This document shows, piece by piece, positions 1 to 11,856 of a stretch of 64,000 nt of DNA. The number at the start of each line of letters is the position of its first letter. Positions within the stretch are counted from its first letter, which is position 1. The notes under the pieces were generated by a model. That model was given only the letters and a program-made list of their open reading frames with translations, did no database searches and was not told where the DNA came from. The stretch comes from Cytidiella melzeri (taxonomy: Eukaryota > Basidiomycota > Agaricomycetes > Polyporales > Irpicaceae): positions 62,001 to 126,000 of the forward strand of contig JABYQR010000047.1 in NCBI GenBank assembly GCA_022592445.1, written 5' to 3'. The position numbers were made by a program, and so were the translations under genes.

Positions 1-980
1 GCAATCAAGGTGAGTGATTTCTAACCCCTATACACGCAGATCGCGACACTAACCTCTTCTCTCATCATCATCATGGTGGGGTTGTACGTGGTGGGATAGA
101 TGGTTGGTTGGAAAACTAGCTGGCAATATCGGGTGCGCGTTTGGGACTCGATGGTGTCCATATAGCACATCCAAAAGGCATCATGGGTATATAAACTCCA
201 GCCCGACCAACGTTAACCACGGAGGCCACTGTAAACTTGGCCTCGGACCCTGAACATCGATTCAATGAGCCCTACAGCGGCCATCAAGCTTTCTGGAAAG
301 ATGGACTTGTAGGCGCCAAACTATCGATGAGCGCGCAGGACCCTGAGCATCAGAGGAAGGCACAAAACGTCAGTGTAGACAGCGATGGCTGCGTTTTGTG
401 TGAAGGAATGGAAGAGGACGAACAAATCAAGACTAATAGGGGAGCTCTCCGGGCCCAGAATATGACATGGTGCGGCATGGCATAGCCACTGAGTGTCGTC
501 CTGAGCATCCCGTATTCCCGTACAGCACGGCGATGCATAATAGCTGTGATTCGTGGGGTGCTCTAATATGAAGGAATTGAATTCAGCTTAAAGAACGCCT
601 GCCACATGAGGCTGGGAACCTCGTACCGAGGTGCGCAGTCCAACCGGCTGCTATGTTCAGTATCGAGTCTATTTGACACAGGAATGAAAATCCTACGTAC
701 CACACAATGTCTCACGGTGCGGCGGTACCGTGGGTGGTTCTCGGGCCTGCGCTTACATGTTGCTCAGATGATGCGCAAACGCATGCATATGCTATAGGCT
801 ACATCGTGGTCATAACATCCGCAATAAAGAACGCAAATCCAAATCAAACCTGAGACCGCATCAGCTCCCAATCGACTCCCACCCCCTCAGAAGCCGTTGG
901 TCTAAGCGTGCGGGGCTTCATGTTTTGCATTACGGCCCCAGGATAGACTCATACAACGCTCTCCAGCCACCCTCCGTTGT
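1..980. other. No gene recognised
   Basis: Only short open frames without recognisable domains or a consistent exon pattern are present on either strand. The last part is the probable 3' flank of the minus-strand ribosomal protein gene that ends at 981. The 82-codon plus frame at 237-485 begins with a non-ATG codon and has no visible domain, so I do not call it. Confidence 0.5.
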
Positions 981-1819
981 TTAAAAGAGACGAACAGGCT
1001 TGCCCATCGTGGACTTGATGTGCAGCGACTTGACGTTTTGCCAGTTCTTCTTGAGCAAAGATACTAGGAAGTTGATGCTCAACATGACGTTTCCGAGCAC
1101 CTGGTCCTCAGTCATCTGGACGTGGCCGACGGCGACACCCAAGCAGAGAACTTTCTTCAGCTGGAACTTGATCGTCGAGCGAACCTCGGTGATCTTGTTG
1201 GTGAGGTCCTCAGCATGAGCGACAGGAGTGGGGAACTTGCCGGCTGGATGTACAAATATTGCTTAGAGATTTACGGTGGAAACCATTTTGGGTCGCAGCT
1301 CACCCTTGGAGAGACCCGGGCCAAGCAAACGAGGAATCTGCTTGATGAGCGTCTCAGAGGAAAGGAAAGCGTCGTATTTCTTGGCGAGCTTCTTCACGAG
1401 CTTCTTGTTCTTGTTCAGCTTTTTCAAATCGTCAACCGACATGTACTCGAGGTCGATCTGCTTAGCACGATCGATATCTGCAGCATCCGCAAGAATGCAG
1501 ATGGACATGCGGGGACGGGGAACGGTGGGCAGTCTGTTGAAAGAAGGCTCTTAGTCCAAGAAAAACTTAGATTACCCACAGTCGCAACGCACTTCACAGT
1601 TCCCGAGAAACGCTTGTCTCTCTGGGGGTCGTAGTTCTTGAGACCAATCTGGAGCTCGATGGTCTCAACAAAGTTGCGTCTCTTCTCGCCGTTTGCATCG
1701 GCGAGGAGCTCCTTAACAGAGCCCCGCACGCTTGCCACTGAGAGCTTGCTTCCGCTATCATAGTCGATGACTGGAGTCAATCATACGTCGCCAACAATAG
1801 CGAGTAGAACACACCTCAT
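981..1819 (-). CDS. RPL10A: 60S ribosomal protein L10a (uL1)
   Basis: This encodes the uL1 protein of the large ribosomal subunit, which forms the L1 stalk beside the E site. I read four exons: 1819-1815 (only ATGAG), 1748-1593, 1533-1304 and 1243-981. They join in frame to 217 residues, the usual length for eukaryotic L10a. The protein begins [13 protein letters not shown], has the family core [18 protein letters not shown] and PRPRM, then [14 protein letters not shown], and ends GKPVRLF before TAA. The start is fixed because Ser2 is split across a five-base first exon, a layout common in fungal ribosomal protein genes. It is divergent from the F-box gene, with about 243 bp between the starts. 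No damage is visible and identification is firm. Confidence 0.96.
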
Positions 1820-2062
1820 GCTTTTGGTCTTTCCTGTGGATGGGGGGAAGTTAGTTAGCGCCCATCTCGATCGCCAGATTTCGTTTGTGGGTTGCGACCG
1901 GGCATTGCCGCGTGACTGTATAGCGTGACAAGCTGCCTGCAGCTGTTACATCACTTAGGCGTGACTCGGCGGCAACTTGGAGGTTAAACAAGCCCAAATA
2001 ACGCGTCCAAAGGTAAACATCACGCATCGCGTGGCTCTGACTTCTATCGGGCTCATCATCAT
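1820..2062. promoter_or_regulatory. Shared divergent promoter interval
   Basis: This 243-bp gap separates the start codons of the uL1 gene (minus) and the TPR/F-box gene (plus), so both promoters must lie here or in overlapping 5' leaders. No clear TATA box is visible on either side. The bidirectional role is inferred from gene order only. Confidence 0.45.
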
Positions 2063-3879
2063 ATGGCGGACAAACAGGTCGCGTTCACCAGAGGCATAGC
2101 AAGCTTTAAAGCTGGCCAATACAAGGAGGCCCTACGGTACTTCAACGAGGTAAGCGTTGCTCGTTGCCAGAGGTGGCATAGCTCCTGTCGTATCCTGACC
2201 CGCCGCAGGCCATACGCCTGGCACCCGACGACCCGCTTGTCTACGACTCGCGTGCGGCCGCGTACGAGAAGCTAGGCCGAACGAACAAGGCCTTGTACGA
2301 TGCGCAGAAAGTCATCACCTTGAACCCAAGTCGTTGGCAAGTAAGTGGACTACTGTACTCGTGTAGAACATAGCTTGACTGAGCGCAATGGAAGGGCTAC
2401 GCACGGTCTGCTCGACTGTTCAAGGACATTCGCAAGTATCGCACCGCGCTATCTATGGTCGACCATGCTATCCAGCGTTTGAAGTCCAACGAAGGCAAAC
2501 GACGCGAGTTCGAGACCCTCCGGATGGCCATTGTAGGAGATCTTGCGCGTAAGGCGGAAGAGGAGCGACAGTTGGCCAAGAAGACCTTTCAACACTTTGG
2601 ATCGTTGCCCATAGAGATCGCCGCGACGATCTTCCACCTTCTTCATGAAGACGACCACGCCGCAGTGGTTGTTCTAGCCCAAATCTGTCAAGGCTGGCGA
2701 CGCATTGTTACGTCCACACCCGCGTTATGGCGTACGCTGTCGCTGTCAGACAAGAAGCCAGTCGAGAAAGCCAAGTTATGGAAACTGCGCAGTCGTGGAA
2801 TATTGAAGGAATTGCATCTGCGGGGCGGCAAGGAAGTGTTGTGGGCACTCGAAATCCTCAACGATATCTCACTGTACTCTCTTCGCTGCCTGACGGTGAC
2901 AGCCTGCAACTGGAAAGATATAACCTCGGCTCTACCGCAACTCACGCCGTCAATTATGAGCAATCTCGAAACGGTAGAGCTAGGTGAACAGGACACCCAT
3001 CGATGGTTCCACAATACCTCGAAATTGCGTCTGCGCCGGCTCATTGCGAACGCCACTCCCGTTGATTGGACAAATTTGGCGGAATGTAGCGGGCAAATCA
3101 CTGAGTTATCTCACGCCGCAATTTCTGAACAGGACGTGCCTGACTTGCTACGGCTGTTGCACCGCAACGCAAATCTACAAGCCCTTGAACTGTGGTTCGT
3201 GAGCCGCTTGCGCAGGCGTGACGAACCTGAACGCCCTCTTCCCGAGGAGCTGCCTTCTCAGATCGAGTTGTCCTGGTTGACTACTCTCAGCTTGGTCGGA
3301 TACATCAATGCCAGCGCCGGTCAGATCCTTCCGCGACTTGTGTTGCCTAATTTGCGCAGTCTCAAGCTCGAGCGCTCAGGCAATACCCTGGATCGCAGTC
3401 TTAGACGACTTTTAGAAAGCAAATCCGTTTCGAGATTGGAATCTCTGGTGATCAACACTGGGCATATCTTGGACCAGGAGATGCTCGTTCAACTTTTGAA
3501 CGCAGCTACTGAGCTGAATGCGATTCATCTGCGATGGATCTCTGGCTTAGACGCGGTCATTGAAGCACTTGCCGGAGTAGACAGCGCAACGCGGGAGACG
3601 AACGGCGCAGGACTCATTTGCCCCAAATTGACGTCAGTCGACTTCTCCCGGTGTCCGGACGTGCGCGACGGACCCATCGTACGTCTCGTCAAAGCACGTA
3701 GTCGTTCAAGTGTGCTTGCACTGCCGGAAGACCAAAGTCCCACAATTGCGAAGCTGGAGTCTTTGGCCATCGATGGCTGCGAGAAGATAGATCCAAGTAT
3801 TCTGCCATGGCTGAGACAGCAGGTACCGCATGTCAGCTGCAAATACGCGACAAAGAAACAAGCACACTGGAAGAGATAA
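2063..3879 (+). CDS. TPR plus F-box protein with leucine-rich tail
   Basis: Three exons (2063-2149, 2209-2340, 2395-3879) join in frame to about 567 residues. Residues 1-120 form tetratricopeptide repeats: a first helix pair around FKAGQYKEALRYFNE, a second around VYDSRAAAYEKLGR, and a third around YARSARLFKDIRKY. An F-box follows at about residue 150 (FGSLPIEIAATIFHLL), then a long leucine-rich C-terminal part with repeated LxxLxL segments. F-box proteins of this type are substrate receptors of SCF (Skp1-Cullin-F-box) ubiquitin ligases, and TPR-F-box-LRR order resembles fungal Pof3/Dia2-like proteins. The substrate cannot be read from sequence. Assignment to Pof3/Dia2 is inference from architecture; the F-box/TPR class is fairly secure. 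Confidence 0.85.
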
Positions 3880-5737
3880 GTCCAGGCTTAATCGCACTGG
3901 ACAATCACCCACGTCGTAACCTCGCGTTTCTTCATTTCCCCTCGCTTGATGTACCGTTGCATATACCACGACACGCCGTATACTATTCGCGCTCATAGGA
4001 GTATGGTCGCTATGTCTCGTATATTCACCTATGTAGACACCTATTTACCTACTATCTCTATACTTATTCACATTCACACTAAGATGCCAACGAAAACTCA
4101 ATGTAAGGTGCTTTACCATAGTGTGATACGGTCGGTTCACCTATTCCTGGTGCCAGCTGCTAGGTCTACTTGTGCGCGCTCAGCAAAGCGTCCTCAGGTA
4201 CTCGTCTTCCGGAGTCGTTCGCCAGCGGCGGGTATCGGGGGTCCCGACCTCATCGTTCAACGTTCTTCACCGAGACCACACTCTATCGAAAGCATCGAGG
4301 TTTCTGCTCTTGCCGCTATGCTGGTGGAGAAACAATTGCTACGACTGCTCTGGCTCCTGCCACTACGAGTTGTAAGTCATTTGCGTTTTGGTATCGCGCT
4401 AGGCACCATGGCTCCATTGACAGAGTCCCTGAGCTGCTCATATGCCGCTTGTGAGTAGCAAGACCTATAAGAAGATGCACTGACGAATGATCTGTTTGCA
4501 GGAGCTTGGATCGACCGTACTCCTACTAGAGAGCAGCTGAGTGTTTGCTATTCTTTGGGATAATTTCAATCATTGTTGCCACAAATTGCAGTGACGAGTC
4601 TGTTCGGCGGCACCCAGTAAGTGTTGAGTTTCGTAGGGAGACTGCTTGTCCTGACTACACCTTGTGGAGCAGCAGACAAATCGCATTATCTTTAATAATT
4701 CGAGTTGTACGCCGCTGGCTGTGCTATCCCAGCGCTGCCGAACGGTGCTAATCCGGATTGGGCTAGTCGGTGTCCATATCGGGCTCAAGTCGGCATTGCT
4801 AGGTTCTATTGTCTGTTTTCGACCAGGATCTCCCGTGGCATTACTGACAGCTCATGCGACCTGCAAAAATATTGCCATCCATAACAAGCTCCCGGTCTAT
4901 ATGGATAGGAACAAAACGATAGTCGACACCACTGCTGTGCTTATCCCGCTTACATCGAAGTTGAATGTACAAGCTCGTCGCGCCGCCCGATTCTGGCCGC
5001 AACCCATCATGCCAGGCTTTGGAATCCGGATGCTTTTGCTAGCATAACAACCCGCTCACTCTCGCTCCATCCCAAACCTTCCTCTCAAACGCTGGCATAC
5101 GGCATGTCAGCAAGGTGCCCCTTCCTGAAAGCGTACTCACGCTCAGGACCGACAGCAGCAAGGATTCGGAATAACCTCAGCTGCGTGTCTCACCTGTGAT
5201 AGTACAAGTTCAGCGCAAGGATTCCACGAAGAAGTTCGCTCGGCCTGCGCTGTGCTCCTTCGCCATCAAAACATCCAAAAACCTTGGACCAAAAGATATA
5301 ACACCCGGTTCGCGGGCCACACCTTGGACCAAAAGACATACGACAGCTCATTGGCTGCTGTGCACTCCGTGACGACCGTGGTTGCCGTTTTGCGTTTAGA
5401 TTGAGGCGACGGCCCAGATCTAGAGATCGAAATGCTTTTGCCTCGTGCATTTTGGTCTTTTAGGCTGCTGGGTCAGAGCGTACCGTCGCCAAAAGGGCGC
5501 GACGTCCCATCAAAAGACCAAAAGTTGGACGCAATGGACAACGCCATGAGTTCGAGTGGCAAGTCCTTCTACGACACTATGTACACTGCAGACTCAGCGG
5601 GGATGCATGGGTACTTATACCACGAATGCTGGGCCATTGCAGATCCCCAGCAACTCCTCGACTCTCTTCTGAAGTCAACATTCCCGCCTACCTATCAGTG
5701 ATAACTCATCACATTACACCTTCTTCGCCTCTCAGAA
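3880..5737. other. Gap without a convincing gene
   Basis: Several short frames exist, but none shows a domain or joins into a longer protein. GT and AG splice-like signals around 4373-4600 could belong to a non-coding transcript. A 55-codon frame starting with ATG at 5534 and ending at 5701 has ordinary protein composition but no recognisable motif. It is too weak to call. Confidence 0.4.
5281..5340 (+). repeat. Pair of 20-bp direct repeats
   Basis: ACCTTGGACCAAAAGATATA at 5281-5300 recurs at 5321-5340 with a single change (T to C), separated by 20 bp. A shorter related piece (AGACCAAAAG) lies near 5516. The position about 400 bp upstream of the C2H2-type gene would allow a regulatory role, but nothing further supports one. 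Confidence 0.6.
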
Positions 5738-7025
5738 ATGCCTGCCATTCGATCATCTGCGCGTATCTCCTCTCGTAGGCTTACCTCCTACACAGCATCA
5801 CCCAATCAGCCTCTTCACCTTATCGCCACCTCGAGACCCTCAAAGGGAGCCACCGTCAACAACTATTCCGCGACGCAGGACTTCCCTCTTTACGACGAAT
5901 TGCTCGCGGACTGGAAGAAGATGTTAAAAACCTGCCCGCATGCGCGAAGGGATCCTCAGGAAAGCCTGCAGTTCCCGGAAGACATGCCTATCAAGGAGCG
6001 GATAGAAGAGGCTTGTCGAACGGTCGGAGTCGAGCCCTCCATCTTCGATACCAAGATCTGTACTATGGCAGATGGAAAGAAAGTCAGTACCCTCCATGTC
6101 GTGGTGGATGCGCTCAACTAACTCGACATGACTTGTAGATCTCGTACTGCTTTACTTGCCACTACGACCCGAAACTTGAACTGTCAGCTCATATGCGCTC
6201 GTTCAGCCTCAAAAACCTGCACACGTTGAAAAGACATCCTGTCTCTGTCAACCACTGCGCGAATGTGGCCAAGATACTCGGCATTCCTGCCAGCCTGCTC
6301 GTAAGGAATATCCGTTGTGAGGTAGCTGGCTGCGGTTATCAGTGAGTTTCCTTGCGCATGTGCAACTACTTAACACTTGAACTGACCATGCCATCATTGT
6401 TCGAATCAGTGTTACTGCTGAGCGGCACGACAGTATGGTCGAACACATGAACCAGAAACACCCCAATTTCAGGTTGAAGAAAGCCTCATCTGCTCGCCCT
6501 TCGCACGCAAAGAAAGCAGCCACGCGTGTGAAGAAGACCAACGCTCCCACCGGCGTGCGAGTTTCCGTCCCGTCGCCAGAACCGTCCATGTCCTCCTCCT
6601 CTTCAATGTCATCACTCGCTTCCAGCTCTACGTGGGCAACTCCCTCTCCCTCGGCAGAGCCGTCGCTTAATGACTTTATGTGGAACCACCCCAGCTCGCT
6701 GTTCGGACGTGAAGTCCCAGGCATGTTCCAATCCGATACCTTCAACAACAACTACGGATACGACTTTATCTCTCAAGGTGCCCAGCAAGCGCAGTCCTAT
6801 CTCCCTCAGTACAGCGACATGAATATGCTCTACCAGCCTCAGGCTTCAACTTCATCGAGCTGGCTCCCGACGTTAGAGCAAGCACAGTTCCCGAGTGCTT
6901 GGCAGCATCCGCCGGAGGCGACTTACTATCAGGGTGGATACCTCTTGCCTGAGCTCGAGCCGCAGCTGGACTTGCCGTCGTTGTTCGCATACGAACCACT
7001 TTCGTCTTGCTCTCTCTACGCATAA
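5738..7025 (+). CDS. C2H2-type zinc-finger protein, probable transcription factor
   Basis: Three exons (5738-6082, 6139-6341, 6410-7025) join in frame to 387 residues. The middle exon and the start of the third contain two Cys/His clusters. One is CFTCHYDPKLELSAHMRSF. The other, CEVAGCGYH followed by HDSMVEHMNQKH, has C-x4-C and H-x4-H spacing near residues 180-205, and its codons are split by the second intron. Downstream is a basic stretch (KKASSARPSHAKKAATRVKK), then a Ser-rich segment and an aromatic/Pro/Gln-rich tail typical of fungal activation regions. A nuclear DNA-binding role is inferred from the fingers and composition. The precise family is not recognised. Confidence 0.7.
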
Positions 7026-7085
7026 TTGGTGTACGACATTTTCTTGGACTCCTTTCTCTGGATACCCTTCTTGGTTGATGTGGAT

Positions 7086-7160
7086 TCTTCTCTTTGGACA
7101 CTTGATTCTTCTCATTGAACGTTTGATTCTTATCCTTGCACATTTGATTCTTCTGCACTC
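7086..7160 (+). repeat. Imperfect TTTGATTCTTCT repeats in the 3' flank
   Basis: Just after the C2H2-type stop codon the sequence repeats variants of TTGATTCTTCT (near 7100, 7122 and 7144), with ATTCTTCT also near 7083. The spacing is about 20-23 bp. It is pyrimidine-rich and probably lies in the 3' untranslated region. Confidence 0.45.
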
Positions 7161-7239
7161 TCGAGCTCTTCGTCCACTCATCTCATTGCATCTCTGTACA
7201 TGTGTGACTTTCTATTGGCGACCTATTTACAGTACTCCT

Positions 7240-8556
7240 TTGTAGAGTTAAAAGCATTGTATCATACAACTCTGGGTTCCTTATACATCATCTTTAGTTT
7301 CGCGACTGAGCCGCTTGCGGGGTCCGAGCCTCAACCGTGTCAAAGTTGACCTTACTCTCACTCAAGCACCACCACAAGTTCCTCAATTTGAACGGAGTCC
7401 ATGCTCAGCTGAATTGTGAAGCGGATGGAGGCCCGAGCGACGTCGTGCGTGGAAATAATTCTTATGACACTCGTCGTCGGCATTCTGATTGGCTATTTTC
7501 TGACGCTATGGCCGCCATGGCCTTGGTCGATGCACCACTACACTGGCGGTCTCCAAAAAAGGCACGAGCTCGAACGGCAGCCATACCAATCAACTGCAGA
7601 AAGATCTGACCGTAGTTCAAAGCCAATCACATTCACATTTTCAACGAAGCAGAGAGTCATACGTAGAAAGTACCATGTCACACACTGCCATGTTGGTTTT
7701 CTAGGTTGAAATCGTTGATGCAAGCCCCAAGATCAAAGGAGCGCGCATTCCCCGGACTGTCAATACCACAGTTGCAAAGGTATCTAAAGTACTTACGCTC
7801 GTTGCCACGCATCGCAGGTTTTTTTTTAAAGCTGTGAGTCAATCGATGTGTGCCGTCCATCGCATCGCCAGTGACATTAATCCTGTGGCGCTACTTACGC
7901 CTCCATCTCCCGCCCTATGCCACTGGCAACCGCCTGCCCACTTCCTTCTCTCATCACACATTATCCTCCCAGTGGCTTACTGCGCTCAGCGGTGCGGGCT
8001 CTGCCACCATCCTCAGCACTTGTACATCTAGTCTTGGTTCCACACATTAGGCAAAGAGACAACGAGACAGGGAGACAACACTCGGAGACAGGAGGCACAG
8101 TCGCTGTTGCTCTTGTAACACAATATTACCTCGATAGCCAAAGGACAAAGTTTCAGACATTGATGGCACGGATTGTTACAAAGGTGCAGCCTAGTTTTAT
8201 GTTTCTCGTTTCGTACAGCATCTCTATGATTACGCTTTGAGGTAATTGTCTCCCTGTCTTCTGTCTCACTGTCTCATATCTCGTTGTCTCTTTGCCTCCT
8301 GCCCTCCTGCTTGTACAAGAAACTCGTGCTCACTTGAACAGAGGAACGACCAGCATGCACGGACCAATGCGCGACAGGCAGGAAAAAGTCTGAGACGGCC
8401 GTTCACCATCAGAGCCAACGCTCTCCGCTTTCTGTCATATAGTGTTGGAGCACCTACATCCACTCGTGGTGAGCCTGCCTCAAATATTCGCGTCATCTCT
8501 TGCCGTCGCAGTGGCATAGATTAGATATAAGCCAGAGCCGGCTTTCTGGAGACAAC
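7240..8556. other. Gap without a convincing gene
   Basis: No reading frame here has recognisable domain content. Around 8050-8340 there are purine-rich and pyrimidine-rich stretches (GAGACAGGGAGACA and CTCCCTGTCTTCTG) that are partly complementary and could form a hairpin-like arrangement. The 3' end is presumably the promoter of the first CsbD-like gene. Confidence 0.4.
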
Positions 8557-9635
8557 ATGTCATACAATTCCACACTGCCATGGTCACAGAAATTCACATT
8601 CACCAAGGTCGCTCGGCTGTCGATAGTGGACTCGGTAAGTGCAATGTCAGCAACTGGAAATGCCTACAGCTTACTCATGCACCTACCACCAGCAGGAACC
8701 AGTCTCCCCACCCCTAGTACTACTACTCAACCCGCAATGGTAACCGGCCCATCTGGCATCCAGTACCCACTCAACGGCTCCGTTGGTGCTGGTCCAACAC
8801 AGCCAGCCACAACACTTGTATCCGGGGCAGGTTCAGGCTCTGTACCGCCCACAATGACCGTCATGCCAGGTGTTCCACCACAACGTCCAATGACATTCAG
8901 CATCCAGACTGCTGCAGCCCCGGCGACTACCGCTGTCATACCTGCCGCAACAGATGCTAGCATGGCGGGAGTAGGAGTAGGTAGCGGTACGATGCCTCAA
9001 ATGGCAGCTGCTCCGGCTCAAGTCACTATTGTACCGCCGACTGCAGCATTGGCCCAAGTGGCAGCAGGCGGTGTTGGTATGGGTACGGGTGCTGGTGCAG
9101 ATGTGGGTGCGATGCCTCCAGCACCGACTGTGGTACCTACAGGTAACATTGTGGGAGGAAGTATGGGCGGTACTGGTATTCCGGTTGGTGGAGCGGGTAT
9201 GCCAGGCGCAGGTTATGGTGCTGCAGGAACGGGTGCTGGTTATGGCTCAGGTATGGGTGCGGGCTATGGGTCAGCAGGTGTCGGCACAGGCGTGACTGGT
9301 GCTCGACCACCTACTAGTTCACGTATAGCCGGTGCGTCCTACGTCTCGACTCCAACTCAATTGTCTCACTAATATCCTGTCTGCGATTTGAAAGGTGATT
9401 TGCAACAAGTAGGTGGGTGTGTTGCAGACAGCCCGGAGATGATGATACGTGGGCAAGCAAGACGCGTATGTGCTACGGGTCCTAGTATTTACAGTGTCGC
9501 TGACACTGCGTCATACAGACCGGGTTGGCCCCTTTACCTTCTACAGCACAAGACGCTACGATGCGTCGGGACACCGGTATGGTGGGGGCGGGAGGTGCAC
9601 GCTATGTCCCTGGTGTCGGTCCAACGTACTATTAG
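8557..9635 (+). CDS. CsbD-like low-complexity protein, copy A
   Basis: Exons 8557-9331, 9395-9465 and 9519-9635 join to about 320 residues. The first exon encodes a Gly/Ala/Met/Thr/Pro-rich region with many GxGxGYG segments. The second exon is 71 nt and encodes GDLQQVGGCVADSPEMMIRG, resembling the short CsbD stress-protein repeat (G-K-x-E-x-x-G-K). The third exon ends in ARYVPGVGPTYY. The same exon pattern (phase 1, 71 nt, phase 0) recurs in two neighbours downstream, which supports the model. A potential GTAAGT donor near 8636 has no frame-keeping acceptor, so I left the first exon whole. Function is unknown; the CsbD link is inference from a short motif. Confidence 0.6.
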
Positions 9636-9933
9636 ACTCTTAGCCACCATTCATTGTTCACGACGTCTCAGAACCCCAACTAGTTGTAATTACCAGAACC
9701 GCCACGTCCGCTATCATACCGTTCAATGACCGTGACGTTGTGTGCCCCCAACTCCACCATGTCAGCACTGGAGATCCACATATGCATACTCATCGTCATA
9801 CACATTACCTTGTGAATGCATACAACTTGCCGGAGCCGGAAGAAGTATCAGACTGTCAATGCCCAGCACTCAGCGCATATAAGGACAACGACTACTACTC
9901 CTATTGTATCTCAATCTATACCACACCACGAGC
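9636..9933. other. Intergenic spacer between CsbD-like copies A and B
   Basis: About 300 bp separate the TAG of copy A from the proposed ATG of copy B. A CAT/CA-rich patch lies near 9780-9810. No gene is seen. Confidence 0.5.
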
Positions 9934-10746
9934 ATGAAGCAAAACGCGACGATGTACGGTGTGTACTCCTCACACGACTGGAAATCTCCACGATGAGCTT
10001 TTGACACTTCCACGCCATGTGCATTGAAAGGCCAAACCCAGCCCCAACGGATAACACAACCAGGCCCAGCGACAGCGATGCCCATGGGGACGGGTATGGG
10101 TATGGGCGTGCAGGGCTGTGGGACGATGCAAGCACCAACAAATAGTGCTGGCGGGATGATGGGAATGGGAATAATGCAAGGTGGTGGTGGGACGATGCAG
10201 ATGTCGGGGAATGGAACTGGTGCAATGGGTGGTACGGGCGGTATGGATCCTGCCGGCATGGGAGGGATGACTGTGGCAGGCCCGGCGGGGGTGAGCAGGG
10301 TGCTTGGACAACGAGCCACACAAGAAGCAGCCGAAGAGGAGGAGGAAGAAGGAGAGGGGGCGGTCAGACCTCCTGGAAGTCGACGTTTCGCTGGTGAGTG
10401 TCCTGGAACAGGCAACAAAAAAAGGAAATCGTTGAACGTGGCTGTCTTGCTTCCTTGCTTTTCTTGTCGTTGCAGGAAAGCTCGAGCAGCTCGCTGGGTA
10501 CGTTATCCAAAGCCCGGAAATGATCGCCAGAGGGAAGGAAAGAAAGGTGGGAATGTTCTGGTTTATGCCTGTCTACCGTAGAGTTGTTCTCAAAATGTGC
10601 CGTAGAGTCAAGCGCGCGGATTGGGCGGTGCGACTCAGACGGATGTTAGGAGTGGTCCCATGCGTGAAGCAGGCGCAAGGTTGGGTGTGGGCGAGAAGCC
10701 GAAGGGTAGATATGTCCCTGGAGTTGGACATACCTACTATGCATGA
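9934..10746 (+). CDS. CsbD-like low-complexity protein, copy B
   Basis: Exons 9934-9958 (25 nt), 10031-10393, 10476-10546 (71 nt) and 10606-10746 join in frame to 199 residues. The start MKQNATMYG is chosen because its phase fits the next exon. A Gly/Met/Gln/Thr-rich region (repeated MGMG, GGTG) follows, then an acidic run EEEEEEGEG, then the 71-nt module GKLEQLAGYVIQSPEMIARG. The tail ends GRYVPGVGHTYYA. Module length, both intron phases and the C-terminal motif match copy A, so the two are tandem paralogues. The Gly/Met-rich head is unusual. No signal peptide is seen. Function unknown. Confidence 0.62.
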
Positions 10747-11073
10747 AGCAATTGGCATATGCTGGGCTGAGACTCGCCAACGTAGCTGCGGATAGGTTGG
10801 GGTATATGGATGTGGAGGATGACAGTCAGCGTTATCAAAAGTTGTGGACTTCACAGTGGGATGGACGCACAGAGTGATCAAACGGTCGGCCGACTTTGAC
10901 GAAGTTTCTTTTACGCCCAAGGCACTGCACAGCTGGATCTCGGAGTTAGTAGAGTACTCCACAGCCATGAGTTTATGACGAGTTAAATCACCACGCACCA
11001 ATTAATCAGCGTAAATAACGAACGATCGCGTTGCAGCCTTACACGAAACAATCTGCCATACGCCTTCCACACC
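10747..11073. other. Intergenic spacer between CsbD-like copies B and C
   Basis: About 330 bp with no recognisable coding content. The end of this stretch should hold the promoter of copy C. Confidence 0.5.
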
Positions 11074-11754
11074 ATGTATCCAATTCCGATGAACTACCCT
11101 GACGCATGCGCTCGCGAGGATATCGACGCAAAGAATGAAAGGGAAGGCATATCATCACCTCGCCTGTCCCCAGGAAAGCAGTCCAAACAGGACGAAGCTA
11201 AACCACCGAGGCCACCGAGTCGCAGTAGGCAACAGTTCACAGGTACGGAGACAGCAGTCCTGTCGTTTCTTTCTTCCACTCTGCAGTTCACGAGGGGCTC
11301 CTATCCTAACTGAACGATGTTTCGGAAAACCAGGAACTTTTGAGCAGATTGCTGGCCACATCATGCGGGATCCTAGGATGATCGCACAAGGGACGAAACG
11401 CAAGGTCAGCAAGGGCCAATCGAACGCATCAATACTGATCTCATGGCGAAACTCACGCTTGTATCGGTCCCTACACTGTTCAGCAATCTCCTGCTCCGTC
11501 GGCAGACGACGTTGTCGGTAAGAGCCCCGACACAAAGACAAAGCCAAAGCCAGATAGTGGAAACAGGTCGCGGATGGAAGCGGTATGAAGGGGGGACTCG
11601 AGCGTTCGCGGCGTCGTGTGGTGACGCCAAGGATTTTGGGGATGAGAACCACGATGTAGTGCTTCGGATCCATTCTGACGACGCAGGGATATTGGGAAAG
11701 GGAAATGCTCCAACGAACTCAACGTTTGATTATAACTTGTACAAGGTCCTGTAA
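11074..11754 (+). CDS. CsbD-like protein, copy C (divergent tail)
   Basis: Exons 11074-11242, 11334-11404 (71 nt) and, less surely, 11506-11754 join in frame to about 162 residues. The head MYPIPMNYPDACARED is short, charged and Pro-rich and lacks the Gly/Met repeats of copies A and B. The 71-nt exon encodes GTFEQIAGHIMRDPRMIAQG, clearly related to the module in A and B and bounded by the same intron phases. The last exon does not encode the RYVPGVG tail, so this copy has lost it or my final junction is wrong. Confidence is good for the first two exons and low for the third. Confidence 0.5.
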
Positions 11755-11856
11755 AATACACAACGATACGGAGCTAATCCAGGAACAAGTGGCAGGTCAG
11801 CACTCAGCTCTGGTTAAAGTATCCACATCACGTACTTTGCATTCGCCACCAAAGCA

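Noticed and set aside
4140..4760. Spliced gene suggested by several GTAAGT/GTGAGT sites
   Set aside because: No combination of frames gave a recognisable or longer protein.
9870..10418. 182-codon minus-strand Pro/Ser/Ile-rich ORF
   Set aside because: It is antisense to the second exon of CsbD-like copy B and arises from its low-complexity codons.
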